Origin: Apostichopus californicus
Lineage: Eukaryota; Echinodermata; Holothuroidea; Aspidochirotida; Stichopodidae
Assembly (NCBI GenBank): GCA_020650975.1
Contig: JAIPMN010001727.1
Location: 17,776-78,249, forward strand
Reading direction: 5' to 3'
DNA length: 60,474 nt
The position numbers were made by a program, and so were the translations under genes. The notes beneath the pieces are model-generated. The model saw nothing but the letters and a program-made list of their open reading frames with translations. It searched no databases and was not told the origin of the DNA. Position 1 is the first letter of the stretch. Every line of letters starts with the position of its first letter. Shown piece by piece: positions 38,832 to 50,234 of the stretch.

Positions 38832-39693
38832 GTAAGTACAAACCCATATAGCGTTTGACATTTCAATGGGACAGAGCATTCGACAAATAGTTGAACAAGT
38901 TTAGGGTGTACTTTGTGGGCTCTCTGCTGGCCTACATCCAGCCCTAACCCCATCCCCACCCAGCAAAATCAAAGCAACAGTATGATGTTTCCCGAAAGGT
39001 AATGAGGGCAGTATTGAAGAACTTAGTATGAATAGACTCTGGATGTGTGACCTACTTAATTCACTTTGGCTTCGGCTTTGAGTACAATGCTTCTCTATGC
39101 TGTCGTGATGGATCTAACCGTAAAAGTAGTTACCGACTTCGAGATCCACGTTGTAATCATTGCCGACTTGCAATCAAAAGTTCGGTAAGAGTGACTCCAG
39201 AGTTTCCCTTTAGGGACACCAAAAAGACCGATCAGCAACATCCCTTCCCACTTATGCTAATTTAAAAGCTCATTTCAAATTCCTCTAGACTTCTTCCTCA
39301 TCTTTACAATAGTCATTTAGTTAACTAGTACTGCCAAAAGTATTTGCTTTTTTTTGTTGAAAAATTCATGGTTACTTTATACAAGAATAAGCACAGCTTT
39401 GAGGTTGATTTCAAATAAAACTGAGCCTGCTGAGCTTGCTTTTCATGACCTTATCATGTGTGTCAGTTCTTATATATGTATTAACAGAACTTGCATTATG
39501 TTAATTTGTGCCTCTTGCATATATTGCATTATTTCAAGTTTCAAACCATGAAAATATATATAGAGGCGAGGTAAAAACCCCAGTTACAAGTCCGACTACT
39601 CACACCCATATATATGAGTGCTATATCACATCGATTTTTGATATAAGCAAGTCCTTTCTCATTAAATTTAATCCACTCATCTTTTGCCTTCAG
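38832..39693 (+). other. KIDINS220: Intron of 862 bp containing a family B repeat
   Basis: About 260 bp (38984-39241) is a copy of dispersed repeat B. The rest is AT-rich with no recognisable feature. Confidence 0.85.
38984..39241 (+). repeat. Dispersed repeat family B, copy 2
   Basis: Aligns with 6139-6431 from GATGTTTCCCGAAAGGTAAT through TTAATTCACTTTGGCTTC, the TACCGAC and CATTGCCGACTT blocks, to the CCAAAAAG segment. Moderately diverged, with small indels relative to copy 1. Confidence 0.75.
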
Positions 39694-39792
39694 GATGGTT
39701 TAACGAGCCTCGGCAGTGCTGCCAAAGAGGGCCATAAGGAGGTTGTGGAACTCTTGCTAGTTGCAGGGGCGTACGTGAATATTCAAGACAAG
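39694..39792 (+). CDS. KIDINS220: KIDINS220 exon: ankyrin repeat 7
   Basis: A 99-bp phase 0-0 exon between TGCCTTCAG and GTAAAA. It encodes DGLTSLGSAAKEGHKEVVEL and LLVAGAYVNIQDK. The AGAYVNI ending matches vertebrate repeat 7 (AGTYVNIPD). The usual T-A/P-L turn is TSLGS here, so this repeat is slightly atypical. Confidence 0.95.
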
Positions 39793-42148
39793 GTAAAACA
39801 AGACTGCAAATGTGTCACTCACTAAAAAAAAATTAAATTTATCATTTTTTTTTTGTGCTTTGTCTGTTTTATCCTATCTTGAATGATTTTACACAAAGTA
39901 CACGCTGAAAAGAAAACACTCACCAACCAAGTCTCACATCTGTATTCTTAAGAATGGAGACGCAAAAACTCCTTTATCTCGATCAGATTTAATGAAAATA
40001 TGGTTGTAATTATAAATCATCGGCAGTGTCTGTCGAATTTTGAGAATTTCAGGACAAAAAAAAAAAAAAAATTGATGCACGGGAGGGACAATCCTCTTTG
40101 CATAATCCCAGTAGGAATACAGAGGCTCGGATTTGATGAAAAATACGAGCATAAATTTTAGGGGGTTTTAATACAATGTTCAGATTAAGTGGTGCCAGAC
40201 AGTACTCCCAAGTCAAACATCCTTCAATTCTGATTCTCAGAAGTTTTGAATTTTGTACAATTTAATAATCTTTGCTGTGTGTTCATATCAAAATTTGCTG
40301 TTTTTAAGTGGAAATATGACATGACAGGGCCATTGAGGATGATTTTCCATGGTTTAAGAAGATGTTGTCATTTTGTTTTTGGAAAAGTTGTTTTTATACC
40401 AGTAGTGGGTAAGAAATTAATGTGGCTGGCCATGGTGACATTTTGTACTTAGTCCACTTGTCCCAACATTAAAGGATATACCATTGAGAAAAAATGTGAC
40501 CAAAAAATGGACATATAACATAACATGGGAAATTCTGCCACCTTTTTCAATCTGTTTTGTTTGAAATATAATCCTACCACAAGTTAACTCTGCAAAACAT
40601 TCATATTTTCAAGTCTTCCCTATCTATTTTAAGGCTAAATTCGGCAAGTTGCATTACAAGCATTCGGTAAGCCGTCTCTCAGGTCCCGGAAAATTCAGCA
40701 AAGCCTCACTTTGTCCACCAGTGTTTTACAAAATGATCTGTGATCTAATGGAACACTTACCACACTTGCCTGTGGTTTTCATATCACAACATACCTTATT
40801 TGTTTTTTCTGTTATTGGTGGTCAGATATATTTAAGTTCACTTCATTCATCAGTATGTAATACTGTTAACAGTTGTGGATGAGTCCCATTTCCATAAACA
40901 ACGATCAAAGAAAACTAATAGCAGTCATATGGGTTGTGTGCTTTACGAGAGATCAGTCATCAACACAAAAAAATATACTCTCCCGAATAAGATGAACAAA
41001 TTTTCAGTATTTTAATGCCTCGGCAGTTTAAGATGTCAGATGCTCCAATGACTCATTCTTACATTCCCCGTACCATAGTTATTTGTAATCTCGTTCCCTC
41101 TGCTGTAGTAGGCCATAAATTTTAAAAGACACATTGAACATCTGGTTGTCTTTGAAATGTAATATTTTGATTGAATCGTTTCCAACCAAAAAAGAAAGAT
41201 AAAAATCCAGACAAAGACAGAGGGACAAAGAAGGACAAAATTAGTTGAAAAATATGCCAAAACTCAGAAAAATGTGCCCATATTTGATTTTTCTATTCTG
41301 GTAGATTAAATGTTGTCTTTATCTAAACATTTATAGGCCTATCAAATTTTTCACAAACAGTTGAAGGTGTATTAGTCCTATGTATTAAATATGCCCAAAA
41401 TCAAATTAATCTGTGTGTATGAACTGCACTAATGTTCTATGTTCCCAAGTATGCTTATACCGACGGCCTGCCTTGTTGATTTATTAAATGTTTATCTTGT
41501 TTTATCCCGTAAATGTAACCCGACATTCAAGCTAGGTTTCATCTTCAAGCAGGCTGCTTGCTCGTAAAACAACATGCGATTCGGAAATGTCGCTGATAAA
41601 GCATGTTCAGATTTCGAGTGTACAAGGTAGCATATCAGTAGCGCTGCAAATTTCTCTTCTGTCCCCCCCCCCCTGCCCTCACTTTTTACTAGCAGTGTCA
41701 ATTGAAGTCTGTCAGGCCTGTAACGGAAGCAGTTAAATGTAAGAAAGAAAAAAGAAGACATAAAAGTGTTCCTCCAGAGCTAACTGTGACACATAAAATC
41801 TGTTTCATTTAACCTACTCTTGAGAAATAGCTATGTGTCTCTTGGAAAGAGAGCGGATAGGCCCAGATTCGTAAATCAGAAAACGAAATCTCTTCGACAA
41901 GGATCCTTCGAGATGAGGTAGGGATTTATTCCCAGAGGTCGTGAAGGAGATTACCTCGACAGGCTTGGTTTGGTTTTTGTTAATACTGACCTATCGGTTA
42001 GAATCTAGTCTTCCATTTTTCTTGTTTCGCTGTAAAAAAGATGCTGTAAAAAGAAGTTCTATGTCAGATGGATTGAGAATGATAGAGAAATGTTGATTCA
42101 ACCGCGTTAATACCGAGCTCTTCTTTCTCTTTCTCGCTTTATGGTTAG
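39793..42148 (+). other. KIDINS220: Intron of 2.4 kb
   Basis: Between ankyrin repeats 7 and 8. Contains poly-A and poly-C tracts (near 40057 and 41664). Several 60-90-codon frames on both strands have no domain content. Nothing recognisable. Confidence 0.8.
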
Positions 42149-42247
42149 CAAGAAGATACGGTCTTAATTCATGCCGTGAAAGGAGGTCACATAGAGGTCA
42201 TTAGACTGCTACTACAAAAGTTTGCAGACTTGGACATTCAGGGTCAT
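42149..42247 (+). CDS. KIDINS220: KIDINS220 exon: ankyrin repeat 8
   Basis: A 99-bp phase 0-0 exon between ATGGTTAG and GTAAGC. It encodes [20 protein letters not shown] and [13 protein letters not shown], matching vertebrate repeat 8 (SGDTVLIGAVRGGHVE, LLQKYADIDIRG). Its 33 codons contain no ATG, so it is easily missed by start-based ORF finding. Confidence 0.96.
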
Positions 42248-43083
42248 GTAAGCTCATTTAGTTTCTAAGTTTTTTAATTTATCAGTATTCTCCATGCATT
42301 TTTTTATTTTACTACCTACCAACTGTTTGTAGCTTACCTACTGTACCTACTCATGATAACTACACTTTCATCCCATATTGATTTCAAGAAAAGGGCTTGT
42401 AATCCTGGAGACGGACAATCTTGGTTCTCGTGTTGGGTTATATATGCAAACTGAATTCAATTGTTGCTTTTATTAGTGGTAGATGTACAAAAAAAAAATT
42501 ACGAGTCCTTTCACTGCGAAATTAAGATGATATTGTTTATCAAAGAGTATCACAACATTTTCATTTTGTTTACTCACATGAAGTTAATTTGGATCGCTGT
42601 AGTCCCCCATCTGAACCATGCATGGTTTGATGTATTTGGGTAACCATGATGTTATAGCTTTCTTTACCACTAGTAAATATTTTAGTGAGTTAAATCTATG
42701 TACAAGATGCTCACGATATGAGCGCATTAAGACGTTTTCTCACCGCCTTTGATTTGCTACTTTTACCATCTGTGACTGGCTTAAAGTCTCGATGCACCCA
42801 ACTAGTATTGAAATCACTAAAAGCATGTGTTCTGAATACCTGAAGTAAAGTACTAGACTCCAATGGGTTATTTGTTACTTTTGTTGTTATAAATAATGCC
42901 TATACCTGCTGTGTTAACTATAAATTTAACCTTGATCCTGCTTTTACAATCTGTCAATTTTGTTTGTTTTGGGGGTGGGGGGATTTGAAACATCTTTGTT
43001 TTCTTTGTTCATTAACTGCTATTTTGGAATTTTAAGAATCACATTCGAAATTGTCTTTCATTTTTTATAATCTTTTTTAATAG
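42248..43083 (+). other. KIDINS220: Intron of 836 bp
   Basis: AT-rich sequence, with a G-rich tract near 42971. No repeats or other features recognised. Confidence 0.85.
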
Positions 43084-43182
43084 GATAAGAAAACAGCACT
43101 ATACTGGGCTGCTGACAAGGGTTTTGTGGACATTCTAGAGGCTATCCTTGACTGCAACCCAGATACAGAAATCCCTAATAAG
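43084..43182 (+). CDS. KIDINS220: KIDINS220 exon: ankyrin repeat 9
   Basis: A 99-bp phase 0-0 exon between TTTTAATAG and GTTTGT. It encodes DKKTALYWAADKGFVDILEA and ILDCNPDTEIPNK, matching vertebrate repeat 9 (DNKTALYWAVEKGN, ILQCNPDTEI). The donor GTTTGT is weaker than those of neighbouring exons. Confidence 0.96.
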
Positions 43183-44466
43183 GTTTGTCTTTTTCTTCTT
43201 CTCTTTCTTAACCGAAATTATAAATGACAAGTGACAATTTCAGGGAGAACAATTTATCCAGTTTTGAATTGCAAAATGCTGCATAAAATTGTCAGCTTGC
43301 TATTCAAGACCAAAGATGTATTAGCAGTCATTTTACACAGTAACTGTAGTATTTTATAAGAGGCCAATTTCAGAGACATGAAAACTGCTAAACAAAACAC
43401 TAAATTACTCTCCTGAAGTTTCATAATCTTCTTACATTTTGAAGAGTAGATAATTAATTTTTAAGATAAGTGCTCCAAAGATGAAATCAAAATGAAAGTT
43501 TGAAAGACCAAACGATCTTTCAAACATGCTACATTAAAGTGTTGAACATGATACATTAAAGAAAATCCTACAGTTTACAAATTCCAACTGGTGTGAAATA
43601 TTTGTGCCGTTCCTGAGTTTTTTCTTAATTATGAAATTATCACATTTAAGCAGCTTTTATAGGAATATTTAGTCATCAATCACTAAACCTAGCAAGAATC
43701 ACTCAAAAATAAAATTACAATTGATCAAATTAAGTTGTTTTGTACAAAATCAAGACCTATGACCTCTTCCTTGTAATATCCATTCAGTTTTCAAATTTTT
43801 TTCTCGCTCCGAAAGTTTTTTCACTTTCTAATATCTATCCCACGTGAAAAGCAAAATTTCAAAGTTTAATTACTTTCACTGCATGATTTGCAATGAAAGT
43901 TTCACTGGTCAAGCTTAATACGGTTTGACTGTCATGGGATTTGAGCATGGAACAAGTATCAAAACTTTAATCAACATCAACTCGGAAATCAATTGCTGAT
44001 AAACAGTAGGTGGATTTCTGTATGGAATAGTTGTCATCGTTATAGGCAACAAAAAAAACAGTTTGGTCTGTGACCATCCTAGCTCTCTATCTTGCCTTGA
44101 GTTGGATCCAATGGGATTGCATGTATTTCTGCTTCCATAATTTAAACAAAATCAAGAAATACTGACCATTTTTACAAGTTCCCTTTGTTAGTTGTCAAAG
44201 TGGAGTTGAAGGGGATTGAACTAAAAAGGAGTGCTATTGAGGTTTGGTCACATTGCCATTAAAATATGCAAATTTATGTTAATAGAGTGTAAGAAACTGC
44301 CGCGCTTGTAAGAAAACGATTAAATTATTAACATAGTTTACAAAGGACAATGTGGTTTGTATTACAGTGTGGAGGAGACATATTTTTTTAAATTTTTTTT
44401 CTTCAAAGTTTGCATAATTAATTCTTTCATTAAATCTGATAAATTTATCTCGATCCCTTAAACCAG
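43183..44466 (+). other. KIDINS220: Intron of 1.3 kb
   Basis: AT-rich sequence without recognisable repeats or coding content. Confidence 0.85.
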
Positions 44467-44565
44467 GATTCAGAGACGGCCCTCATCAGAGCTACCAAGA
44501 ACAGGAATCGAGAGGTCGTCCGTGCCCTTCTGGATAAAGGAGCCAAAGTTTGTGCTGTCGATAAG
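44467..44565 (+). CDS. KIDINS220: KIDINS220 exon: ankyrin repeat 10
   Basis: A 99-bp phase 0-0 exon between TAAACCAG and GTTGGT. It encodes [20 protein letters not shown] and [13 protein letters not shown], matching vertebrate repeat 10 ([31 protein letters not shown]). The missing GH dipeptide (NRN here) is a family-specific deviation. Confidence 0.96.
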
Positions 44566-45045
44566 GTTGGTTAACGATCTTCTTTTATCTTAGACATCTC
44601 AATTAAGACGTCCTAATTGAGTTTTGCTCATAGAGCCATCTATCCATCTGAACTCAAAAGTACACATCTGATCCTCCTGGGAGAGAGTTCTCGCATGGTC
44701 TGTCTATTTACGAGATCGCCGTGCTGGCAGGCTTGCGCATCATGCCTAAACACGCCATCGCCGGATGGCTTTATACGTCTGATGTATTAACGAGACAGAG
44801 TCACATGACGTTTAATTTAATGCAGCTTCGTCAAGTTTGGATATCTGTTTCGGAAAACAAAAAATATTTACAAAAGCTTGAATAATAGGCATTTGCAAAT
44901 GTGGCAAGCTTGAATAATCTCCAGTACTTAAGACAATAGGAATGGTGGTTGGCAAAATTTTAATGATCTCATTTATTTTCATCAGGGAGTTATTTTCATT
45001 TGTCTCAGTTAATCCTATCAAACATCCTGAGTTACAGAGGCAGTG

Positions 45046-45425
45046 TATAATAATAATAAATCAGACTGATATAGCGCCAAATCAGAAGACAAAAGTCACT
45101 GCTCAAGGCGCTTTACAGAGAAAGCAGATTAATTTACAAAAGAACAAGTGAAAAGATGGGTCTTAAGTAGACTTTTGAATGTAGAAAGTTTAGAGCATAT
45201 TCGAATGTGATCTGGTAACTTGTTCCAGAGATTAGAGCCAGAGTATACAAAGCTTCTGTTACCATAGGTCTTCAAGCGTGGTTTAGGAACAGTTAAATAC
45301 AGTTTGTTGGAGGAACAAAGTGTGCGAGTTGGAATATATGGCAAAAGAAGTTGTATAAATTTATCATTATTTTTTTTCCTCATGTATTTGAGCTGGATTC
45401 AGTAAATCTGTGTATTACATACTGT
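45046..45425 (-). mobile_element. Truncated non-LTR retrotransposon (LINE), 3' end only
   Basis: On the minus strand, 45129-45383 encodes 84 residues with the motifs LYLTVPKPRLKTYGNRSF, NLWNKLPDHIR and FKSLLKTHLF, typical of the extreme C-terminus of LINE reverse-transcriptase polyproteins. A short 3' UTR follows with an AAGCGCC...GGCGCTAT stem, ending in an (ATT)n-type tail at 45046-45060, common for LINE 3' ends. A TGA lies in frame just upstream of the first Met. Almost all of the element is missing, as in a 5'-truncated insertion, so it is dead. Orientation is opposite to the host gene. The exact clade cannot be assigned. Confidence 0.85.
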
Positions 45426-46002
45426 AAGAACAGACAGAACAGTTTCACTCCGTCTCTCGTTTGACAGTATCTCTGTAATCGTTCATCATCATACACTCAG
45501 TATCTGCATATCTGTAACAATCAAAATACCCCTCGATTTCGCTCCTTCTTTTCTTGGGTGTTTGTGCCAATTATAGCAAACAAACAGTTGGTTAGAGAGA
45601 GACAGTACTCATTTGTCTTTGCACCAGTGATTTTGGCAGGGTTGATAGTGAAAGGGATAAGTAACAGTAATCAGTATATATATGCAAGCATTCCCATAGC
45701 GAGCAAAATTCTCTGCTTTTGATCGGAAGTAATGAAATCGAGTCACTGAAGCAAGTCTTTCTCGTGAATGCCCTTGAGATCAGCTAAATTGGAACAAGAA
45801 TATTTTCGATCCTAACTGGTTCTCTCTGGATGTGAACTGGTTTCAGAATCCATGAGCTTTAGGAATTCTACTCTCTTGGTTCACACTTGTAATATAACTG
45901 TGAACTCACTCAGGGGGTATTGGTAGTGGATGTGATGTATCAGGGAATAATGAATGCAGTATCACATAACAAATTGCTATGGGTAAACTGCTACACAAAT
46001 GC

Positions 46003-46830
46003 ACAGCTCTATAGCAGTTACTGGGCTATGACAGTTATTGGGCTATAGCAGTTACTGGGCTTTAGCAGTGATTGGCCTATAGCAATTATTAGGTAGTAGC
46101 AGTTACTGGGCTATGACAGTTATTGGGCTATAGCAGTTACTGGGTTATGACAGTTATGGGCTATAGCAGTGATTGGGTTGAAGCAGATACTGAGCTTTAG
46201 CAGTGGTTAGCTGTAGCAGTTATTGGGTTGTAGCAGTTGCTAGGTTGTAGCAGGTACTCGGCTATGACATTTATTGGGCTATAGCAGTGATTGTACTGTA
46301 GCAGTTATTGTGTTGTAGAAGTTACTGGGCTATAGCAGTTTACTGGGCTTTAGCACTGATTGTCCTATAGCAGTTATTAGGTTGTAGCAGTTACTGTGCT
46401 ATAGCAGTGATTGTACTGTAGCAGTTATTGTGTAGTAGAAGTTATTGGGCTATAGCAGTGATTGTCTATAGCAGTTACTGGGCTATATCAGTTACTGGGC
46501 TATATCAGTGATTGTGTTGTAGCAGTTATTGGGCTATAGCAGTTACTGGGCTATAGCAGTTACTAGGCTTTAGCACTGATTGGCCTATAGCAGTTATTAG
46601 GGTTGTAGCAGTTACTAGGCAGTAGCAGTGCTTGGCATTTAGTACTTATTAAGTTATAGCAGTTACTGGGCTATATCAGTGAGTGACTGTAGCAGTTACT
46701 GGCCTATAGCAGTTATTGGGTTGTAGCAGTTACTGGGCTTTAGCAGTGATTAGTTGTAGCAGTTACTGGGTTGTAGCAGTTACTGGCCTATAGCAGTGAT
46801 TGGCTGTAGCACTTTTGTGATATGTAGCAG
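46003..46830. repeat. Minisatellite, ~17-18-bp unit, roughly 45 copies
   Basis: About 830 bp of units related to GGGCTATAGCAGTTACTG, with alternating ATAGCAGTTATTGG, TTGTAGCAG and CTATGACAG variants and occasional length changes. Higher-order runs of two or three unit types suggest repeated unequal exchange. Confidence 0.95.
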
Positions 46831-47351
46831 CGGTTTGTTTAATACAGTACCATGGTATTTTCAGTGTTAATAAGACACATTATCGGTAAACCTCAAACCT
46901 AGCACAAAATGTGAATCATAAAAGAAACATAAATTATGCCTCAATTACCGGAAGTTTCTCCGAGCCACTTTTTGTGTAAATATGAAATTCTGTTTCTCTG
47001 TAAAATGTGATATTCTATAATTACAAATAGAAGTGAAAAACTTTTGTTAATAAGATATAAATTCCAAATTATGATATTATTAGGGGTCTGTCAGAGATAT
47101 CAAGAGAAAATTACTGTAGTATTTGTCATCCATCAAACTTGTGTTACAACATAACTAGCCTGCCTAATACAACTATTCCATAATTCAATGCTTGTCATAT
47201 TTATGTCATAATGTTAAAATTTTACTTGTCCAATGTTAGCTTGTATTTATACAAATTGAACCCTTTTGAAGTTCTGTTTTTCATCTTATAATAGAGCAAA
47301 ACCAATTTCAGTTCATGCTATTCTAAATTTCCTTTTCTCTTTTCCCTTCAG

Positions 47352-47529
47352 TGTGGAGACACTGCACTTCACATAGCCATCAGATTCAGGGATAAAAAGA
47401 TTTGCGAATTGTTGCTCAGAAATCCAAAGAATAGCCGGTTGCTCTACAAGCCGAACAAGGATGGTGAGACGCCCTATAACATTGATTGCAACCACCAGAA
47501 AGGTATACTGACGCAGATATTTGGTGCAA
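47352..47529 (+). CDS. KIDINS220: KIDINS220 exon: ankyrin repeat 11 and its C-terminal extension
   Basis: A 178-bp exon, phase 0 in and phase 1 out, between TCCCTTCAG and GTGAGT. It encodes [45 protein letters not shown] and ILTQIFGA. These match the last vertebrate ankyrin repeat and the conserved linker to the NTPase, including [15 protein letters not shown] and LTQIFGA. It ends the ankyrin domain at window codon 356 and starts the run of non-phase-0 exons. Confidence 0.97.
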
Positions 47530-48179
47530 GTGAGTGAAATATTTCTTTCATCTTGGGCGTCGTTGCAGCCAGGGACTTTCTCCTTATAGTGTTTCATTAC
47601 CTTAATTGGTTTGGTTCTTTGAACTAAGCCTGATGTTAGTTTATTGCGGCAAAGGATATAAGATGTAGGGTTCCTGGGGGGAGTAAAAGGTCCGTCTTTT
47701 ATTCTTCGAGGACGTAGGGAATGATTTATCGAATCTTCATTTGGCTTGAGTGCGTTTCTGTGTTTCAGAAATCCAGGTTGTTGGGTAATTTTGTTACCCT
47801 GTAGATTGGTTTCTGGTCAGATAGTTGTTGAAAGTCGTGAAGTCTAACAAATGACTACAGTTTTTGAGATATATATTGCTATTACTGGAAAGTTCAAACT
47901 GTTAAGTTGTAACAATGTAAACCACTAACCACACACTGAACAAGTCTTCCTTGTATACATATATATATATTGCAAAGGTTACTGCATAGAAACACTTATG
48001 ATGTGATTATGTTATTACACTTGGTTTTTTCCTTTATGTCAGCGTGTTCTAACTAACTTGCACTCCCTCCTACACACATGCCCCCTTCCTCCCCCCTCTC
48101 CCCACAAATAAAAACATTACTGCACTTGAAATATTACACCTTACCCTCATGGAACTTTTGTCGTTTGTTTCAACTTTAG
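47530..48179 (+). other. KIDINS220: Intron of 650 bp
   Basis: AT-rich sequence with a short TA run near 47960 and a C-rich stretch near 48080-48105 before the acceptor. No other feature. Confidence 0.85.
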
Positions 48180-48341
48180 GGAGTTTTAGTCCAGTTGAGG
48201 AGGCTGATGGTGAACTGAGTGACCTCTGCAGTAGCTCTTTGGCGGACATCCTTAGTGAACCCACGCTTACCCCTCCAATCACTGTCGGCCTGTATGCAAA
48301 ATGGGGGAGCGGCAAATCTTTTATTCTCAAAAAGTTGCAAA
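48180..48341 (+). CDS. KIDINS220: KIDINS220 exon: linker and Walker A of the KAP NTPase
   Basis: A 162-bp exon, phase 1-1, between CAACTTTAG and GTGAGT. It encodes [34 protein letters not shown] and the P-loop [12 protein letters not shown] (window codons 393-404, Lys402 and Ser403 as nucleotide-binding residues). Vertebrate KIDINS220 has [14 protein letters not shown] and GLYAQWGSGKSF at the same place. KAP NTPases are membrane-linked P-loop ATPases of the STAND class. All key Walker A residues are present. Confidence 0.98.
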
Positions 48342-48778
48342 GTGAGTAGCGATTGCCTTTTTTTTATTCCCCCTTAAATGAAAATGTTTTGATCATCTAC
48401 AAATAGTTATGGTATAAATATAAATTTGCATGAGGATGAGAGTGGGGGTGGGGGAAGTGTCTTTCTTATCCATGTGACTGACAACAGTGTTTACATTCAC
48501 CAGACATGATTTTGCCGTACAAAACTACGGTTTGAATTCATGATAGCTGTGGAAGGAGAAGAAATGGGGTAGTGAGGGGGATTGGTTGGTTTGGTGGGTG
48601 GTGGAGAAGGGATGGAGGGTATGGACAAGTGAACTTTATTACAATGCAAAAAAGCATTATACCACCTCTTTATGTCTGTTATTGCTTTTTGTGTCTAGTA
48701 GACACAAATACCTCTTAGGTTATAGATTGTTCTAATTCTGGGAGTATTTTTTCTTCTTTCTCTTCCATATCTTTGCAG
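48342..48778 (+). other. KIDINS220: Intron of 437 bp
   Basis: Contains G-rich tracts (near 48444 and 48565-48622). No other feature. Confidence 0.85.
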
Positions 48779-48961
48779 ATGAAATGTGTCAATTTACACA
48801 GCAGGACACGAAACCACAGTTTGCTTTCTCCGTCACCGTGGTGGCATTAGTTGCAGTATTCAGCAGTTTAATGGCCACCTTGGTTGTTTTCACGACCAGA
48901 AAGCCTTTACCAGCAGTTGTCACATTTGTAACCATATTTTTAACTTTACTAGCCATTTTAG
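48779..48961 (+). CDS. KIDINS220: KIDINS220 exon: membrane segments 1 and 2
   Basis: A 183-bp exon, phase 1-1, between CTTTGCAG and GTGAGT. After a polar lead (EMCQFTQQDTKPQ) it encodes two hydrophobic stretches: FSVTVVALVAVFSSLMATLV (about codons 427-448) and PAVVTFVTIFLTLLAIL (about 455-471, completed in the next exon), separated by TTRKPL. The vertebrate protein has a helical hairpin here, inserted in the NTPase domain. Sequence identity is low but position, length and hydropathy agree. Confidence 0.93.
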
Positions 48962-49701
48962 GTGAGTTTTTGTTTTTCAAACATACCAGTTTTCCTTCAT
49001 TTGACCTAAAACTTCAACTTACTTTATATACGGTTTAGGAATGTTTATTCCAGTTGAAGAGGCTGGTATGGTGAAAGTTTATACTTATTGTCTCAAACCT
49101 TTGTGACGTTTTAATGAACAAAGAAAAGAGAGGAAAAACATGTAAAACTAATTAACTAATAACAATGTCACTTTTTTCCCGCCTGCTATTTAACAAACAT
49201 TGCTCCTGAACCAATGAATGATAATATTTCAGATGAAATTTGCAGATAAATTAATAAGTTCTGTAACATCTGAGAAGCCAATTACCTCTGAATAAGTTGC
49301 AATTTTATTTCTCATGCTGTAGTGGCCTGGGAGGCAGTACCCCTGGAGAGATATACTCTCATAGTTTGCATTGGATCAGTCTGATTCGACCATTACTGTG
49401 TCATGTTATATATGCAAGTAGTAGAATCCATGTCCAATACTTTTCGTAATCAATATATCAAAATAAAAAAATTAAAAAAAATTCGGTGGTGAACTTGTCT
49501 CATCATTTTAGTCAGGATTTTTATGTTGTTACTCTGTTTTTTTTGTATAAAGTAAGTTTAAGAAAGGAAATATTGATTTGCTTTGTTTTCATCGAATCTT
49601 CTAAAAGCCGAAGATCATCGGTTGTGTTAGATTGCTCTAGCCCCGAGGAGGCTTTTCTTATTTTTTTTTACAAAATTTCTCTTTCCTTTCACCCGCCCCA
49701 G
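48962..49701 (+). other. KIDINS220: Intron of 740 bp
   Basis: AT-rich sequence. The open frame 49486-49707 runs into the next exon in a different frame and is not coding. No other feature. Confidence 0.85.
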
Positions 49702-49861
49702 GATTAATTTACTACGGTCACCGCAGGAAGTGGCGAGGTTCAAACACCTTGAGTGTCTGGCTGGCCAGACAGCTCAACTACCTCCAGCTTCTGGGGGAGC
49801 TCTGTTTCTGTAACCCACCATATCCTAAAGATAATGCCAATGTCAAAGCACTGCCAATCAG
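49702..49861 (+). CDS. KIDINS220: KIDINS220 exon: end of membrane segment 2 and cytosolic segment
   Basis: A 160-bp exon, phase 1 in, phase 2 out, between CGCCCCAG and GTACAA. It encodes LIYYGHRRKWRGS, LSVWLARQLNYLQLLGELCF, NPPYPKDNAN and KALPI. It corresponds to the vertebrate IYFGGRREGES, STRLARHIGYLELLLKLMF and NPPELPEQ...KALPVR segment. Confidence 0.95.
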
Positions 49862-50034
49862 GTACAATATTACAGTACACCTATTAATGCACTCCTAATT
49901 TATCTCAGGCCATCATCATCGTCATCATCATCATTTTGCAATTTTACAGTCGTGAATAATTTCAAACGTTCATGATGCACTCAGTGTTTTTTATGTTCCT
50001 TATATTGAACAATTTGTTTTTTCTTTTCTCGTAG

Positions 50035-50186
50035 GTTCATATTTGGTGAACCATTGCAGCTGTCCCATCTAGGAGGTGAGGCCCCTTTGGCCCATACCCT
50101 TGCATCTATCAGCAGATCTGTGGAGAAGAAACTTGGTTTCTTGGCTGCTCGTCTCCACCAGGTGGTCAAGACGAAACCGGAAGAAG
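50035..50186 (+). CDS. KIDINS220: KIDINS220 exon: central KAP segment
   Basis: A 152-bp exon, phase 2 in, phase 1 out, between TCTCGTAG and GTAACA. It encodes RFIFGEPLQLSHLGGEAPLA, LASISRSVEKKLGFLAARL and HQVVKTKPEE. The vertebrate counterpart reads RFLFTDYNRLSSVGGETSLA and FGFLATRLFRVFKTE. The GGE-LA and GFLA-RL cores are conserved in the KAP family. The intron before it is only 173 bp. An array of perfect palindromes starts 48 bp after its donor. Confidence 0.96.
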
Positions 50187-50234
50187 GTAACAACCCATTT
50201 GATCCTCACCGGTGTCTTTAAGAGACTTCATTTG

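Larger units (their letters stand above)
44566..47351 (+). other. KIDINS220: Intron of 2.8 kb with LINE fragment and minisatellite
   Basis: Contains an inverted LINE 3' end (45046-45425) and a large AGCAGT minisatellite (46003-46830). The remainder is AT-rich and unrecognised. Confidence 0.85.

Noticed and set aside
48070-48330. Minus-strand frame opposite the Walker A exon
   Set aside because: It mirrors the conserved KIDINS220 exon on the + strand and has no independent support.
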